Both the position numbers and the translations under genes were made by a program. Positions 8,483-17,184 of a stretch of DNA of 64,000 nt are shown in pieces. The first letter of the stretch is position 1. Each line of letters starts with the position of its first letter. Under the pieces are notes generated by a model that saw only the letters and a list, made by a program, of their open reading frames with translations, made no database searches and had not been told where the DNA came from. Source of the DNA: Acidovorax defluvii (GTDB taxonomy: Bacteria; Pseudomonadota; Gammaproteobacteria; Burkholderiales; Burkholderiaceae_C); NCBI GenBank assembly GCA_003268905.1, contig QLTU01000013.1:40998-104997 (forward strand). The letters run 5' to 3'.

Positions 8483-9220
8483 CTAACGGCACCACAAGGA
8501 GGGTTTGTAGATCAGATCCATCCACAGGGCCCAACCCGCAACCCCCACCAGTAGCGCCCCCGCCAGCCGGGTTCCCCAGCTGGCGCGCACCGCATTGATG
8601 CGTGTACGCAAGCGGCCCCACAACCAAGGGCCACCCACAAGCCAAAGACCGCTGCCCACTCCGAAAAGCAGCATGGTGACGGCGCCCTGCAGTGCACCAC
8701 CGCTGAGCGCGGCAACCAGCAGCGCCGAATAAAGCAATCCGCAAGGCATGAGGGCCCAAAGCAGCCCCGCCACCATCAGCCCTCCAGGTGCACGGACAAG
8801 AGGTTGCACGCGGCGCCAAGCCGTGCGCCCGGCCCGCTCCACCCACACCGGCTGACGCGCCTGCACCATCATCATCAAGCCCCAGGCCATGACAGCAACG
8901 TGCATCAAGGTCCATACCGGACTCAGGGCCATGGTTTGCTGCGTCAGCCAGGCCAGGCTCTCCATGGCCAGCGCTGCCAGCGCGCCCGCCCCGGCATAGC
9001 CAAACAGGCGCCCAAGGTGAAACGCCAGCAACCGGCGCGGCATGCCGCCTTGCGGAACCCACTGCACTGCCTGAACCGCAACGTTGCCGGTTTCGTCCGC
9101 AGTGGAACGCGCCCCACCCTGCCCCACCAGCGCACCGCAAGGTGCAGCGCACATGACCAAGCAATGGGGCCCGCCTGCGAGACCCATGAACAAGGCAGTT
9201 ACGGCGAGAGGCGCAAGCAT
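8483..9220 (-). CDS. SafE/UreH-like membrane protein linked to cbb3 oxidase genes
   Basis: 245-residue integral membrane protein with about six helices. The first helix carries the LAGGPHCLVMCAAPCGAL signature (His plus paired Cys), typical of the SafE/UreH-DsbD-like group often encoded beside cbb3 oxidase assembly genes and hemN. A role in copper or redox handling during oxidase maturation is a reasonable inference from this context, not shown by sequence alone. It lies 31 bp downstream of hemN on the same strand, so it is likely cotranscribed under FNR control. Confidence 0.82.
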   Translation of the reverse strand: MLAPLAVTALFMGLAGGPHCLVMCAAPCGALVGQGGARSTADETGNVAVQAVQWVPQGGMPRRLLAFHLGRLFGYAGAGALAALAMESLAWLTQQTMALSPVWTLMHVAVMAWGLMMMVQARQPVWVERAGRTAWRRVQPLVRAPGGLMVAGLLWALMPCGLLYSALLVAALSGGALQGAVTMLLFGVGSGLWLVGGPWLWGRLRTRINAVRASWGTRLAGALLVGVAGWALWMDLIYKPSLWCR

Positions 9221-9251
9221 TTATTAGGGTGCACAGTCCATTCAGTCAACG

Positions 9252-10634
9252 CTAGATGATGCGTGAGAACCTGGCCCGATTGCGGTCCGCCTGCAAATAG
9301 CGGTCAAACACCATTGCGATGCCGCGCACAAAAAACCATCCCATGGCCGTCACCTTGATGCTCTCTGAATTCAGCACAACAAGACCTTGTTCGGCCATGG
9401 TCTCCAGCTGCTCCAGCTCGGGCGCAAAATACTTCCGAGAATCAATAAGCCACGCTTGGTCAATGGGTTCAAACTGCAATTCACCTTGGCACATGAGCGC
9501 CATGATGACAGCCCTTCGGACCAGATCGTCACGGTTCAGCGCCAATCCACGCACCACAGGCAAACGTCCCTGGTCCAGATGGTCGTAATATTCCTCGAGC
9601 GACTTGGCGTTCTGACTGTAGGTGGCACCCACCCTGCCGATCGCCGACACCCCCAAGCCAATGAGGTCGCAATCGGGTTGGGTGCTGTAACCTTGAAAAT
9701 TGCGGTGCAGTCGCCCTTGCCGCTTGGCAACGGCCAAAGCATCGGTGGGCAAAGCAAAGTGGTCCATGCCCACATAGACATACCCGGCTTCCATGAAAGT
9801 GTCCAGCGAGCGCGAGAGCATGGTCACCTTGGCTGACGCCGCGGGCAGTTCTGTCGAGAGAATGCGCCGCTGAGGCTTGAAGCGATCTGGCAAGTGCGCA
9901 TAGGCATACAGAGCAATCCGGTCTGGGTGCAACTGGACCACCTGAGCCAAAGTGCGGTCGAACGACTCGGGTGTCTGGCGTGGCAGCCCGTAGATCAAAT
10001 CGACATTGACCGACTCAAAGCCCAGCGCGCGCGACGCCTCCACGAGCGCGAAGACCTGCTCTGCGGGCTGGATGCGGTGCACGGCCTTCTGAACCTCGGC
10101 ATCGAAATCCTGAACGCCGAAGCTCAGACGATTGAAGCCCAACTCGGCCAGCACCGCCAGCCGATCTGCCGTGACAGTGCGTGGGTCCACTTCGATGGAG
10201 TACTCTCCGCCCGGGGCGAAAGTGAAGCTGCGCCGCAGCGTGGCCATGAGCTGCCGCAATCCATCGTCCGAGAGGAACGTAGGTGTTCCGCCCCCCAAAT
10301 GCAGCTGACTGACAACCTGCCCGGTGCCGCAATGGGCCGTGTGCAGATCGATCTCGCGGCTCAAGTAGCGCAAGTACACATCCGCACGGTCGTGGTGCTT
10401 GGTGATGATTTTGTTGCAAGCGCAGTAGTAGCACAGCGATTCGCAAAAGGGGATATGGACGTACAGGGACAATGGCAACGCCATCGCCGTGGTGCCAAGC
10501 CGACGCTGCGAAAGCGCGAGGGCATAATCCTCCTGCCCAAAAGCTTCGACAAACCTGTCGGCCGTTGGGTATGAGGTGTAACGGGGCCCTGGCACGTCAA
10601 AACGGCGCAGAAGTTCTGGTGAAACAGCGGTCAT
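9252..10634 (-). CDS. hemN: oxygen-independent coproporphyrinogen III oxidase HemN
   Basis: 460-residue radical-SAM enzyme making protoporphyrinogen IX without oxygen. The N-terminus has the PGPRYTSYPTADRF motif; the 4Fe-4S cluster motif is CESLCYYC (CX3CX2C), followed by HLGGGTPTFL and the SIEVDPRTVTADRLAVLAEL and RLSFGVQDFD segments of HemN-type enzymes. Length matches the family. It is divergent from fnr; an FNR box (10689-10702) lies 55 bp upstream, consistent with induction at low oxygen to supply haem for the cbb3 oxidase encoded nearby. Confidence 0.97.
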   Translation of the reverse strand: MTAVSPELLRRFDVPGPRYTSYPTADRFVEAFGQEDYALALSQRRLGTTAMALPLSLYVHIPFCESLCYYCACNKIITKHHDRADVYLRYLSREIDLHTAHCGTGQVVSQLHLGGGTPTFLSDDGLRQLMATLRRSFTFAPGGEYSIEVDPRTVTADRLAVLAELGFNRLSFGVQDFDAEVQKAVHRIQPAEQVFALVEASRALGFESVNVDLIYGLPRQTPESFDRTLAQVVQLHPDRIALYAYAHLPDRFKPQRRILSTELPAASAKVTMLSRSLDTFMEAGYVYVGMDHFALPTDALAVAKRQGRLHRNFQGYSTQPDCDLIGLGVSAIGRVGATYSQNAKSLEEYYDHLDQGRLPVVRGLALNRDDLVRRAVIMALMCQGELQFEPIDQAWLIDSRKYFAPELEQLETMAEQGLVVLNSESIKVTAMGWFFVRGIAMVFDRYLQADRNRARFSRII

Positions 10635-10688
10635 TGGAAAATATCCTTGCGTGCAGCAGTACTGTGCCGTACCCTTCGCCCAACGTCC

Positions 10689-10702
10689 TTGACTTTAATC
10701 AA
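10689..10702. promoter_or_regulatory. FNR box between hemN and fnr
   Basis: TTGACTTTAATCAA matches the TTGAY-N4-RTCAA consensus. It lies between the divergent hemN and fnr genes and could regulate both, giving fnr autoregulation. Confidence 0.8.
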
Positions 10703-10730
10703 GAGGATGGTCGGACGTAGCGGCGACAAT

Positions 10731-10744
10731 TTGATTCATGTCAG
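10731..10744. promoter_or_regulatory. possible second, weaker FNR box
   Basis: TTGATTCATGTCAG matches the FNR consensus except at the last base. It overlaps the upstream fnr start codon (ATG 10738-10740). If it is a genuine operator, translation of fnr more likely starts at 10816. Confidence 0.35.
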
Positions 10745-11538
10745 CAGCCGAGCGCACAAATCGCGTCCCGCCAGCCACACACCAATTATCCCTGCCCAAC
10801 CAGACTCCAGTGTCCATGAATCCGCAAACCATCAAAGTCGCCTGCTCCAACTGCAACCTGCGAGAACTCTGCATGCCCGTTGGTCTGAACGAGCAGCAGC
10901 TGCAACGGATTGATGAAGTCGTGGCTGTACGACGAAAAATCAAACGGGGAAGTACGCTGTTTCGCAATGGCGAGTCGTTCACTTCGCTCTATGCCATCCG
11001 TACCGGGTTTTTCAAGACCTGCGTCGCCACGGAAGACGGACGCGATCAGGTCACGGGCTTTCAGATGGCCGGTGAAATCATCGGACTGGATGGCATCGTC
11101 AACGATCACCACACCTGCGATGCCGTCGCGCTCGAAGACGCCGAAGTGTGTGTCATGCCTTTCGATCGCATCGAAGAGCTGTCGCGCGAAGTCTCTGCAC
11201 TGCAGCACCACGTTCACAAGATCATGAGCCGTGAAATCGTGCGCGAGCACGGCGTGATGCTTTTGCTTGGCAGTATGCGCGCAGAGGAGCGCCTCGCAGC
11301 CTTTCTTCTCAATCTGGTGCAACGCCTTCATGCCCGCGGGTTCTCTCAATCAGAGCTGGTGCTGCGAATGACACGAGAGGAAATCGGCAGCTACCTGGGT
11401 CTCAAGCTGGAAACGGTGAGCCGAACGTTCTCCAAATTTGTGGAAGACGGCATCGTGGAAGTCAAGCAGCGCCACGTTCGCATTCTGGACACCGAAGCCC
11501 TCAGGCGAATCGTCAACAACCAACAGGCCTGCCACTGA
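10738..11538 (+). CDS. fnr: FNR/ANR-type oxygen-sensing transcription regulator
   Basis: CRP-family regulator that holds a 4Fe-4S cluster when oxygen is absent and then dimerises on TTGAT-N4-ATCAA sites. The cluster ligands are visible: CSNCNLRELC (CX2CX5C) near the N-terminus and a central Cys in DAEVCVMPF. The C-terminal helix-turn-helix contains MTREEIGSYLGLKLETVSRT; the E..SR pattern in this recognition helix fits FNR-box recognition. From 10738 the protein has 266 residues; an in-frame ATG at 10816 gives 240, closer to E. coli FNR, and neither has a strong ribosome binding site. FNR boxes stand before hemN/fnr, ccoN and ccoI in this window. Confidence 0.95.
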   Translation: MSAAERTNRVPPATHQLSLPNQTPVSMNPQTIKVACSNCNLRELCMPVGLNEQQLQRIDEVVAVRRKIKRGSTLFRNGESFTSLYAIRTGFFKTCVATEDGRDQVTGFQMAGEIIGLDGIVNDHHTCDAVALEDAEVCVMPFDRIEELSREVSALQHHVHKIMSREIVREHGVMLLLGSMRAEERLAAFLLNLVQRLHARGFSQSELVLRMTREEIGSYLGLKLETVSRTFSKFVEDGIVEVKQRHVRILDTEALRRIVNNQQACH

Positions 11539-11596
11539 TCAGCCACCAGAAATCGCGCCCCTCACACTGAGTCGCCTCACTGCAACGGCATGGCGG

Positions 11597-11890
11597 CTAC
11601 GGGCAGGGCGTCACTTTGTGACAATCGTCGGGCCGAGCATGCGCAGGCACAGGACAACGATTGAGCTCAAAAGGTGACATGGACAGCAGGGTAGTCAACG
11701 CACTGGCAACCATGGTGATGATCCAGAACACGAAAAAAGCGAGGGTGTAGACACCCTCGCGAGACAGCGTCAAGGGCTGGCCAAACCAATGCAGATCCTG
11801 CGGATCCACCATGGCAAAAACCAGCATTTCGAGAATGCCCGCCACCATGAAGGCAGGCCATGCAATCCACATCAGGCGTTGTGTCCACAT
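11597..11890 (-). CDS. small two-helix membrane protein at the end of the cco operon
   Basis: 97 residues. Two hydrophobic segments are clear (LMWIAWPAFMVAGILEMLVF and VYTLAFFVFWIITMVASAL), separated by a short polar loop with DPQDLHWFG, and a Cys/His-rich tail (RCPVPAHARPDDCHKVTPC). I do not recognise a named family with certainty; similar small membrane proteins follow ccoGH in related betaproteobacteria. An AAAGGAA ribosome binding site lies 8-14 nt before the ATG. It lies 52 bp downstream of the ccoH gene on the same strand and faces fnr, so it is probably the last gene of the ccoNOQPGH transcript. Confidence 0.7.
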   Translation of the reverse strand: MWTQRLMWIAWPAFMVAGILEMLVFAMVDPQDLHWFGQPLTLSREGVYTLAFFVFWIITMVASALTTLLSMSPFELNRCPVPAHARPDDCHKVTPCP

Positions 11891-11941
11891 CGTCTTGTTT
11901 CCTTTAATCTTGGCAAAAGATTGCGCATGCGGAGTGCCAAC

Positions 11942-12214
11942 TCAGCGGGGCTGATCTCCGGCAGGAGTCGCCGCGTGGTTCCGGGCTTTCAGTGCAGGAG
12001 CCAAGCTTTTTTCTGGTTGCGCCAGCGTCTGGTTGATTTCAAGCCCCTTGCGGTAATAGTCTTCGGCCACAACGGGGTCTGGGCGGCTGATGGCCAGCCA
12101 CAAGGTGACAAAACCAGCGATCACCACAATGACCGGCCCGGCAATCACCAGCCAGACATGACCGAATCTCCACCAAGGTTGCGGTTCACGATTGACAACG
12201 GGGTTGGACGACAT
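11942..12214 (-). CDS. ccoH: FixH/CcoH-family cbb3 oxidase assembly protein
   Basis: 90-residue single-pass membrane protein. The order is a short cytoplasmic N-terminus with PWWRFGHVWLVIAGP, one membrane helix, then DPVVAEDYYRKGLEINQTLA, the typical FixH signature. In other bacteria CcoH helps assemble and stabilise the cbb3 oxidase. The ATG at 12214 is preceded by AAGGAG with 6 nt spacing, so I prefer it to the longer frame. It follows ccoG on the same strand. It is shorter than classical FixH (~160 residues), as is common in betaproteobacteria. Confidence 0.8.
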   Translation of the reverse strand: MSSNPVVNREPQPWWRFGHVWLVIAGPVIVVIAGFVTLWLAISRPDPVVAEDYYRKGLEINQTLAQPEKSLAPALKARNHAATPAGDQPR

Positions 12215-12279
12215 GGAATCTCCTTGAAACATCAGCAATACAGCGCACAAACCACCATGTAGGGCACAGTGACTTTCAC

Positions 12280-13725
12280 TCAGCGTGGAACCAGGAAAAT
12301 GGATTTTTCAGCCACCTTGCCGCCGCTTTCCAGCGCTGAAATGTCGAAATGAATCGCGTGAGAACCTGGAGGTGCCGATCCATAGGGGATTTGCAACCGC
12401 ACTGCGACCCAACGAGACTCCGCAGCGCCTATGTCTACCTCTTGCTCCGAGGCCACCTCAAGGTCATCCAGGCCCGATGCTGAAATGCGATAGCGCTGCG
12501 TAGCCTCTGTAGCGTTCATGATTTGCAGCCGATAAACATTTTCAAGCTTGCCCCCCGCCACAATGCGGGACAAGGCGGCGCGATCCCGCACAATATCCAC
12601 TTTGAGCGGTGTCCGTGTTGTGAGGCTGACTAACATACCCACGCACAATGCGACCAGAACGGCGGTGTAGATGAGCACACGAGGGCGCAAGACATGTCGC
12701 AAAATTTGCGACTGATTCCAGCGATTGAGAACACCATTCTGGGTTGAATACCGTATCAAGCCCTTGGGGTAGTGCATCTTGTCCATCACGGTATTGCAGG
12801 CATCCACGCAAAGGCCGCAGCCAATGCATTCGTATTGCAGACCCTTGCGGATATCAATACCCACCGGGCACACTTGAACACACAAGGTGCAGTCAATGCA
12901 GTCGCCCAGCCCCTTGGCCTTGTAGTCCACCGTCTTGACTCGGGGGCCACGCGGCTCGCCTCGGGCTTCGTCGTAGGTGACGATGAGCGTATCTCGATCG
13001 AACATTGCGCTCTGGAAACGGGCATAGGGGCACATGTATTTGCACACCTGCTCCCGCATAAAACCGGCATTGCCGTAGGTGGCCAATCCGTAGAAAAGCA
13101 CCCAGAAAATCTGCCAGCCGCCAGCAAAAGCCAACAGCTCAGGACCCAGCTCCCGAATCGGCACAAAATAACCCACAAAGGTGAAACCGGTCCAAAGGGA
13201 CACGGCCACCCATACGGCCTGTTTCAGGAACTTCTTGCGGATTTTTTCAAATGTCCAGGGGCCCGCATCCAGCCGCAGACGCGCACTGCGATCTCCCTCG
13301 ATCTTGTGCTCGATCCACATGAATATCTCGGTGTAGACCGTTTGTGGGCAAGCAAATCCGCACCATAACCGGCCCGCAACCGCAGTAAACAGAAACAGCG
13401 AAAGCGCCGAAATGATCAGCAGCCCCGTCAGATAGATGAAATCCTGTGGGTACAGAACCAAGCCGAAAATATAGAAACGGCGAGCACCCAGATCAAACAG
13501 CACCATCTGGCGCTGGCCCCACTCAAGCCAAGGCAACCCATAAAAAACGATTTGGGTCAGAAACACCATGGCCCACCGCCAACGCGCAAAGTACCCACTG
13601 ATGGATCGCGGGTAAATCTTCTTTTGCGCCTCGTAGAGGGAAACAAATTCGCCCTCTGCCGATGGATCGGGTGTGGCCGCCGCAATGGGAATGACCTTGC
13701 GCGGTGGCCTGTCAGATGATTTCAT
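12280..13725 (-). CDS. ccoG: cbb3 oxidase accessory protein CcoG (FixG/RdxA)
   Basis: 481-residue membrane-bound polyferredoxin needed for cbb3 oxidase maturation, proposed to reduce copper for delivery to CcoN. Features: several N-terminal membrane helices, the GRLWCGFACPQTVYTE motif, two ferredoxin-type cluster motifs (CIDCTLCVQVCPVGIDIRKG and CIGCGLCVDACNTVMDKM), another helix and a C-terminal beta-rich periplasmic domain ending KSIFLVPR. Length is normal. It starts 77 bp downstream of the ccoP stop and precedes ccoH. Confidence 0.95.
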   Translation of the reverse strand: MKSSDRPPRKVIPIAAATPDPSAEGEFVSLYEAQKKIYPRSISGYFARWRWAMVFLTQIVFYGLPWLEWGQRQMVLFDLGARRFYIFGLVLYPQDFIYLTGLLIISALSLFLFTAVAGRLWCGFACPQTVYTEIFMWIEHKIEGDRSARLRLDAGPWTFEKIRKKFLKQAVWVAVSLWTGFTFVGYFVPIRELGPELLAFAGGWQIFWVLFYGLATYGNAGFMREQVCKYMCPYARFQSAMFDRDTLIVTYDEARGEPRGPRVKTVDYKAKGLGDCIDCTLCVQVCPVGIDIRKGLQYECIGCGLCVDACNTVMDKMHYPKGLIRYSTQNGVLNRWNQSQILRHVLRPRVLIYTAVLVALCVGMLVSLTTRTPLKVDIVRDRAALSRIVAGGKLENVYRLQIMNATEATQRYRISASGLDDLEVASEQEVDIGAAESRWVAVRLQIPYGSAPPGSHAIHFDISALESGGKVAEKSIFLVPR

Positions 13726-13802
13726 GGTGCTGGCGGTGGAGGCAGAAAAACAAACACTTCAGGACGACGACCCCAGCCAGTGGTGGCGGGGTCGCCCCGA
13801 TT

Positions 13803-14717
13803 TCAGCGGGCGGCGGCGGGCTTGTTGGACAAGCCCCATACATAGGAAGCCAGCACGCCGATCTGCGCTTCTGACAGCTTGTCTGCTTGCGCAGGCATCT
13901 CGTTGACCTTGCCGCTATTGATCATGGTGGTGATGGCCGCTTCGCCCCAGCCATGCAACCAGATGTCGTCCGTCAGGTTGGGGGCACCCAGAGCCTGGTT
14001 GCCCTTGCCGTCCATACCGTGGCAGGCCGCGCATGAGACAAACTTGGACTTACCCAAGGATGCCCGCACGGAATCATGGGGGCTGCCCGAAAGACTCAAG
14101 ACATAGTGCGACAGATTGCGGACATCTTCCGGAGATCCGACCGCAGCAGCCATGGGAGGCATATTGCCGATGCGCCCCTTTTCAAGGGTTTCGCGGATCT
14201 TTTCGGGGTTGCCGCCATGCAGCCAGTCGTTGTCCGCAAGATTGGGGAAACCCTTGCTGCCACGAGCATCCGAACCGTGGCACTGGGCACAGTTGTTCAT
14301 GAACAGGCGCTCGCCAATGGCATGTGCCTGCGGATCCACGGCCACGTCTTCAGGCTTCATGGACGCAAAGCGTGCATACAGAGGCTCGATTTCCGCCTTG
14401 GCTTTGGCCATTTCGGCCTCGTACTCGCCCTTTTGCGTCCAGTTCAGCTTGCCTGTGAAGGTGCCAAGACCGGGATAGGCTGCCAGATAGCCCAGACCAA
14501 AGACGATGGTGATAACGAACAGCCACACCCACCAACGCGGCAGGGGGTTGTTCATTTCGACCAGATCCTCGTCCCAGACGTGGCCGGTGGTGTTGTCGGC
14601 CGTGGCCGAGACTTTCTTGCGGCCCGCCATCCAAAGCAGAATGCCGCAGGCGATGATGCCGACAAGGGTCAGCGTGGTCACAAAGACCGACCAGAAATTG
14701 CTGGTGAAGTCACTCAT
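13803..14717 (-). CDS. ccoP: cbb3-type cytochrome c oxidase subunit III (CcoP), dihaem
   Basis: 304-residue membrane-anchored dihaem cytochrome c that passes electrons to CcoO. It has an N-terminal helix (WSVFVTTLTLVGIIACGILL), a second hydrophobic stretch after NPLPRWW, and two haem c motifs: CAQCH in the first domain and CAACH in the second, with Met ligands likely in the GNMPPM and NEMPAQ segments. The double N-terminal hydrophobic pattern matches the two-helix CcoP type. It lies 24 bp after ccoQ. Confidence 0.96.
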   Translation of the reverse strand: MSDFTSNFWSVFVTTLTLVGIIACGILLWMAGRKKVSATADNTTGHVWDEDLVEMNNPLPRWWVWLFVITIVFGLGYLAAYPGLGTFTGKLNWTQKGEYEAEMAKAKAEIEPLYARFASMKPEDVAVDPQAHAIGERLFMNNCAQCHGSDARGSKGFPNLADNDWLHGGNPEKIRETLEKGRIGNMPPMAAAVGSPEDVRNLSHYVLSLSGSPHDSVRASLGKSKFVSCAACHGMDGKGNQALGAPNLTDDIWLHGWGEAAITTMINSGKVNEMPAQADKLSEAQIGVLASYVWGLSNKPAAAR

Positions 14718-14741
14718 GGGATGTTCTCGTTCTGGTGAAGG

Positions 14742-14879
14742 TCAATCTTGCTTGAAGGGCAGCTGGGCTGCCTCATCAAACCTGGACTTGTTGCGGCCCC
14801 TGTAGGCCCAGACCCAGATGCCAATAAAGCAAGCCATCGATGCCAGTGTGGCGACGATGCGCATGGTCGTGATGTCCAT
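14742..14879 (-). CDS. ccoQ: cbb3 oxidase subunit CcoQ
   Basis: 45-residue single-helix protein: MDITTMRIVATLASMACFIG continues into IWVWAYRGRNKSRFDEAAQL and ends PFKQD. The helix followed by a basic RGRNKSRFDEAA segment is the CcoQ pattern; the subunit stabilises the oxidase complex. It sits exactly between ccoO and ccoP, 12 bp after ccoO. Confidence 0.9.
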   Translation of the reverse strand: MDITTMRIVATLASMACFIGIWVWAYRGRNKSRFDEAAQLPFKQD

Positions 14880-14891
14880 GGCAAATTTCCT

Positions 14892-15524
14892 TTACTTGAG
14901 CGCACGGCCCATGACTTGCAGGTAAGCCACCAAGGCATCCATCTCGGTCTTGCCCTTCACATCAGCGGCAGACGCAGCGATCTGCTCATCGGTATAAGGC
15001 ACGCCCACGGTTCGCAGCGCATTCATGCGCGGGGCTACATCGGCTGGATCAAGGGTGTTTTTCTCAAGCCATGGATACGCGGGCATATTGGACTCGGGCA
15101 CCACGTCGCGCGGATTGTTCAGGTGAATGCGATGCCATTCGTCGCTGTACTTTCCTCCCACACGATGCAGATCAGGGCCGGTGCGTTTGCTGCCCCACTG
15201 GAACGGATGGTCGTACACGTATTCGCCAGCAACCGAGTAGGGGCCATAGCGCAAGGTTTCTGCGCGGAAGGGCCGGATCATCTGCGAATGGCAGTTGTAG
15301 CAACCTTCACGAATGTAGACATCGCGCCCCATCAGCTGAAGCGACGAGTACGGCTGCACGCCGGTTACCGCCTCGGTTGTGGACTTCTGAAAGAACAGAG
15401 GCACGATTTCCACCAGGCCGCCGATGGCGATCACCAGCAGGATCAGCACGATCATCAGAAAATTGTTGGTTTCCACCTTCTCATGGGTGAAGCCGACAGA
15501 AGCATTTTGGTTTTTATCAGACAT
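14892..15524 (-). CDS. ccoO: cbb3-type cytochrome c oxidase subunit II (CcoO), monohaem
   Basis: 210-residue membrane-anchored cytochrome c with one N-terminal helix ([20 protein letters not shown]) and a haem motif CYNCH in the conserved [20 protein letters not shown] block. The segment [19 protein letters not shown] is also diagnostic. It relays electrons from CcoP to the CcoN active site. It begins 18 bp after the ccoN stop. Confidence 0.97.
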   Translation of the reverse strand: MSDKNQNASVGFTHEKVETNNFLMIVLILLVIAIGGLVEIVPLFFQKSTTEAVTGVQPYSSLQLMGRDVYIREGCYNCHSQMIRPFRAETLRYGPYSVAGEYVYDHPFQWGSKRTGPDLHRVGGKYSDEWHRIHLNNPRDVVPESNMPAYPWLEKNTLDPADVAPRMNALRTVGVPYTDEQIAASAADVKGKTEMDALVAYLQVMGRALK

Positions 15525-15542
15525 GAATGGGCTCCTTCGGGC

Positions 15543-16982
15543 TCAGGCGTGGGCAGCGTTCACGGCGGGAATGGCTACCTTGACCGAACGACCAGAAATA
15601 GCGGTTGCCCACACGTTCCACGCCATGATGATCATGCCGCCCAGATACAGCAGCCCACCGGCCACGCGGATCACGTAGAACGGATAGGTTGCCTTCACGC
15701 TTTCAACGAAGGTATAGGTCAACGTGCCGTCCGCATTGATGGCGCGCCACATCAGGCCCTGCATCACACCGGCAATCCACATGGCGGCGATGTACAGCAC
15801 GATACCGATGGTGGCCATCCAGAAGTGCAGCTCAATCGCCTTGATGGAGTGCATCTTTTCGCGCCCGAACAGGCGGGGAACCATGTAATACAGCGAACCC
15901 ATGGTGATCAGACCCACCCAACCCAAGGCACCCGAGTGCACGTGACCCACGGTCCAGTCGGTGTAGTGGCTCAGGGCATTGACGGTCTTGATGGACATCA
16001 TCGGACCCTCGAACGTGGACATGCCGTAGAACGACAGCGACACGATCAAAAAGCGCAGGATAGGGTCGTCACGCAGCTTGTGCCAGGCGCCCGACAGGGT
16101 CATGATTCCGTTGATCATGCCGCCCCAGCTCGGGGCCAGCAGAATCAGGGAGAACACCATGCCCACCGATTGCGTCCAGTCAGGCAGCGCGGTGTAGTGC
16201 AGGTGGTGTGGGCCCGCCCACATGTAGGTGAAGATCAGTGCCCAGAAGTGCACGATGGACAGGCGATAGCTGTACACCGGACGGCCCGCCTGCTTGGGGA
16301 TGAAGTAATACATCATTCCCAGGAAGCCGGTGGTGAGGAAAAAGCCCACAGCATTGTGGCCGTACCACCATTGCACCATGGCATCCTGAACACCCGCATA
16401 GGCCGAATAGCTCTTCATGAAACCTGCGGGAATGGCAGCACTATTGACAATGTGCAGCAAGGCTACCGCCAGGATGAAGGCCCCAAAGAACCAGTTGGCC
16501 ACATAGATATGCTTGACCTTGCGCGTGCCGATCGTGCCAAAAAACACGATGGCATAGGACACCCAGGTCACGGCAATCAGGATGTCGATAGGCCATTCCA
16601 ATTCGGCATATTCCTTGCCCTGGGTGTAACCCAGGGGCAAGCTGATCGCCGCAGCCACAATGACCAACTGCCAGGCCCAGAAGGTGAACGTAGCCAGCGA
16701 CGGTGCGAACAGGCGCGTCTGGCACGTACGCTGCACCACGTAATAGCTGGTGGCAAACAGGCCGCAACCACCGAACGCAAAAATCACCGCGTTGGTGTGC
16801 AGTGGACGCAAGCGCCCATAACTAAGCCAGGAAATACCGAAATTGAGTTCTGGCCAAGCCAGCTGGGCGGCGATGAACACGCCCACCAGCATGCCAACCA
16901 CCCCCCAGACCACGGCCATGATAGAAAACTGACGCACAACCGTGTCGTTGTAGTGCGCAGTCATTGTTTTTGGAGAATCCAT
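15543..16982 (-). CDS. ccoN: cbb3-type cytochrome c oxidase catalytic subunit I (CcoN)
   Basis: 479-residue, about 12-helix haem-copper oxidase subunit carrying haem b, the b3/CuB centre and the proton channel. Visible signatures: [20 protein letters not shown] (haem ligand His), the [11 protein letters not shown] segment with the CuB histidine, [20 protein letters not shown], and [12 protein letters not shown] near the C-terminus. The ATG at 16982 follows GAGGTG at 5 nt spacing. It is the first gene of the ccoNOQPGH operon and has an FNR box about 55 bp upstream. High oxygen affinity suits micro-aerobic growth. Confidence 0.98.
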   Translation of the reverse strand: MDSPKTMTAHYNDTVVRQFSIMAVVWGVVGMLVGVFIAAQLAWPELNFGISWLSYGRLRPLHTNAVIFAFGGCGLFATSYYVVQRTCQTRLFAPSLATFTFWAWQLVIVAAAISLPLGYTQGKEYAELEWPIDILIAVTWVSYAIVFFGTIGTRKVKHIYVANWFFGAFILAVALLHIVNSAAIPAGFMKSYSAYAGVQDAMVQWWYGHNAVGFFLTTGFLGMMYYFIPKQAGRPVYSYRLSIVHFWALIFTYMWAGPHHLHYTALPDWTQSVGMVFSLILLAPSWGGMINGIMTLSGAWHKLRDDPILRFLIVSLSFYGMSTFEGPMMSIKTVNALSHYTDWTVGHVHSGALGWVGLITMGSLYYMVPRLFGREKMHSIKAIELHFWMATIGIVLYIAAMWIAGVMQGLMWRAINADGTLTYTFVESVKATYPFYVIRVAGGLLYLGGMIIMAWNVWATAISGRSVKVAIPAVNAAHA

Positions 16983-17036
16983 CGGGCACCTCGTTTTATT
17001 ACTGGAATAGTTTTATTTAAGTAGGGTTATTTGACA

Positions 17037-17050
17037 TTGATGCATGTCAA
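17037..17050 (-). promoter_or_regulatory. FNR box upstream of ccoN
   Basis: TTGATGCATGTCAA fits the FNR consensus (TTGAT-N4-RTCAA). It lies 55-68 bp before the ccoN ATG, where a class II activator site would be expected, and it overlaps the last codons and stop of ccoS. Confidence 0.88.
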
Positions 17051-17184
17051 TCGTCCCGAATAATACGCTCGCCCTCTTGCTCCACGCTCTCGAACTGGCC
17101 GTGATAGATCGCCCACCACAGACCTGCCAGGACCATCAAGACCAAAATAACAGACAAGGGGATCAGCAAATACAGGATGTCCAT
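17047..17184 (-). CDS. ccoS: cbb3 oxidase maturation protein CcoS
   Basis: 45-residue single-helix protein (MDILYLLIPLSVILVLMVLA, then GLWWAIYHGQFESVEQEGER). The helix plus GQFE(S/D)xExxGxRIL-like tail is the CcoS signature; CcoS is needed to insert cofactors into cbb3 oxidase. Its ATG overlaps the ccoI stop (TGATG), so it is coupled to the copper ATPase. Its stop codon lies within the ccoN FNR box. Confidence 0.92.
   Translation of the reverse strand: MDILYLLIPLSVILVLMVLAGLWWAIYHGQFESVEQEGERIIRDD

Noticed and set aside
14748..17024. Long open frame opposite ccoO/ccoN (758 codons)
   Set aside because: Antisense shadow: the opposite strand encodes clear CcoN and CcoO; the frame has His/Gln/Gly-rich composition typical of reverse reading in G+C-rich genes.
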